64,000 nucleotides of DNA from Chitinophagaceae bacterium (lineage in GTDB: Bacteria > Bacteroidota > Bacteroidia > Chitinophagales > Chitinophagaceae), in the NCBI GenBank assembly GCA_019638625.1, contig JAHBTK010000005.1, positions 434,001 to 498,000 of the forward strand, in the 5' to 3' direction. This document shows positions 63,615 to 64,000 of the stretch, in pieces. The notes beneath the pieces were generated by a model that saw nothing but the letters and a program-made list of their open reading frames with translations, was not told where the DNA came from and did no database searches. A program made the translations under genes and the position numbers. Each line of letters begins with the position of its first letter. Within the stretch, counting starts at the first letter, position 1.

Positions 63615-64000
63615 CTATAACCCTATTTCAATCAAAACCGAAGTGCCTTTGCCGGGCCCGGATTGTACATCCAGTTTCCCTTTCAGGAAATCAACCCGGT
63701 TTTGAATATTGCTCCAACCTATGCCACCCGATTGTTTCAGCAATGCGGTATCAAATCCTTTTCCGTCGTCTTCTACCGTAATAACAAGCAGGTTTTCCTG
63801 TTCCGCTGCATGTGCCTGCACCAGTACATGCGTGGCTGCAGCATGTTTGATGGCATTGTTCACCAGTTCCTGCACAATACGGTACACCGTCACAGCGGTA
63901 GTTTGTTCAACAACTGTATTTTCCATACCGATCGACTGATAGCTGGTGCGGATAGCGCCGCTGCTGTCAACCTCGTTGCAAAATTCCTTTAAGGCTGCAT
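63615..64000 (-). CDS. NarX/LiaS-type sensor histidine kinase, C-terminal part
   Basis: Only the end of the gene is in the window; the frame is open to base 64000. The HATPase_c domain is visible: YRIVQELVNNAIKHAAATHVLVQ (N-box), ITVEDDGKGFD (G1), GGIGWSNIQNRVDFLKGKLDVQSGPGKGTSVLIEIGL (G2 and end). The upstream residues LKEFCNEV before the N-box are typical of the NarX-type family that works with NarL-type regulators. It lies 129 bp upstream of the regulator gene in the same direction. Confidence 0.92.
   Translation of the reverse strand, partial: AALKEFCNEVDSSGAIRTSYQSIGMENTVVEQTTAVTVYRIVQELVNNAIKHAAATHVLVQAHAAEQENLLVITVEDDGKGFDTALLKQSGGIGWSNIQNRVDFLKGKLDVQSGPGKGTSVLIEIGL

Overview
The window looks like a chromosomal segment of a Bacteroidota bacterium, most likely Chitinophagaceae or a close relative. 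The evidence is two complete ECF sigma / FecR / SusC / SusD sets, several outer-membrane beta-barrel proteins, LytTR and NarL-type two-component genes, TAnnTTTG-type -7 boxes, and a set of housekeeping genes (rbfA, ppk1, prfC, holA) typical of that group. The family assignment is an inference from protein character, not a search. I saw no tRNA, rRNA, CRISPR array, intact transposase or phage gene.

Region 1 (1-23,257) is mostly core genome. It holds the end of a serine acetyltransferase gene, an OmpA-type lipoprotein between palindromic repeats, a DUF2490 protein, a LolC/E-type permease, rbfA, an MsbA-like ABC exporter, an MtfA-like peptidase, an AlkA-like glycosylase, ppk1, an orphan four-helix-bundle sensor domain, a YhhN lysoplasmalogenase, an EamA transporter, a small lipoprotein, prfC, a coiled-coil membrane protein, a DEDD exonuclease, holA, a dihaem cytochrome, an epimerase-type threonine dehydrogenase, a TlpA-like protein, and a histidine kinase / NTF2-like / LytTR regulator operon.

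Region 2 (23,258-47,593) is accessory and visibly rearranged. After an empty ~800 bp spacer comes an OMP_b-brl-type receptor. Next is an acyltransferase-like gene whose 3' end is fused to the 3' end of a truncated LacI regulator. A 15 kb plus-strand island follows: ECF sigma, FecR, SusC, SusD, a large PVC-type haem-binding dehydrogenase, an enolase-superfamily enzyme, two fragments of a phospholipase C gene, a DUF1080 lipoprotein and a Gfo/Idh/MocA oxidoreductase. The island contains no classical glycoside hydrolase, and its enzymes are of redox, lyase or epimerase type. It ends at a ~100 bp in-frame remnant of the same acyltransferase family that lies before its start. Thioredoxin, a ceramidase-like protein, an exported DegT-type aminotransferase and a broken EamA gene follow on the minus strand.

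Region 3 (47,594-58,352) is a second SusCD locus: ECF sigma, FecR, SusC, SusD, a GH29-like fucosidase homologue and a beta-helix protein with a C-terminal PDZ domain. Both SusC genes share an untranslated leader with a hairpin and the same sequence at the start codon.

Region 4 (58,353-64,000) holds a tiny lipoprotein, a polysaccharide deacetylase, an atypical SDR, an acid phosphatase of the e(P4) type, a phosphodiesterase-like protein, and a NarL-type regulator with the end of its histidine kinase gene.

The most interesting points are the oxidative-looking SusCD island without glycosidases, the flanking acyltransferase fragments, a near-perfect 22 bp inverted repeat just before the cytochrome dehydrogenase start codon, the decayed phospholipase C, and the export signals on enzyme families usually found in the cytosol.
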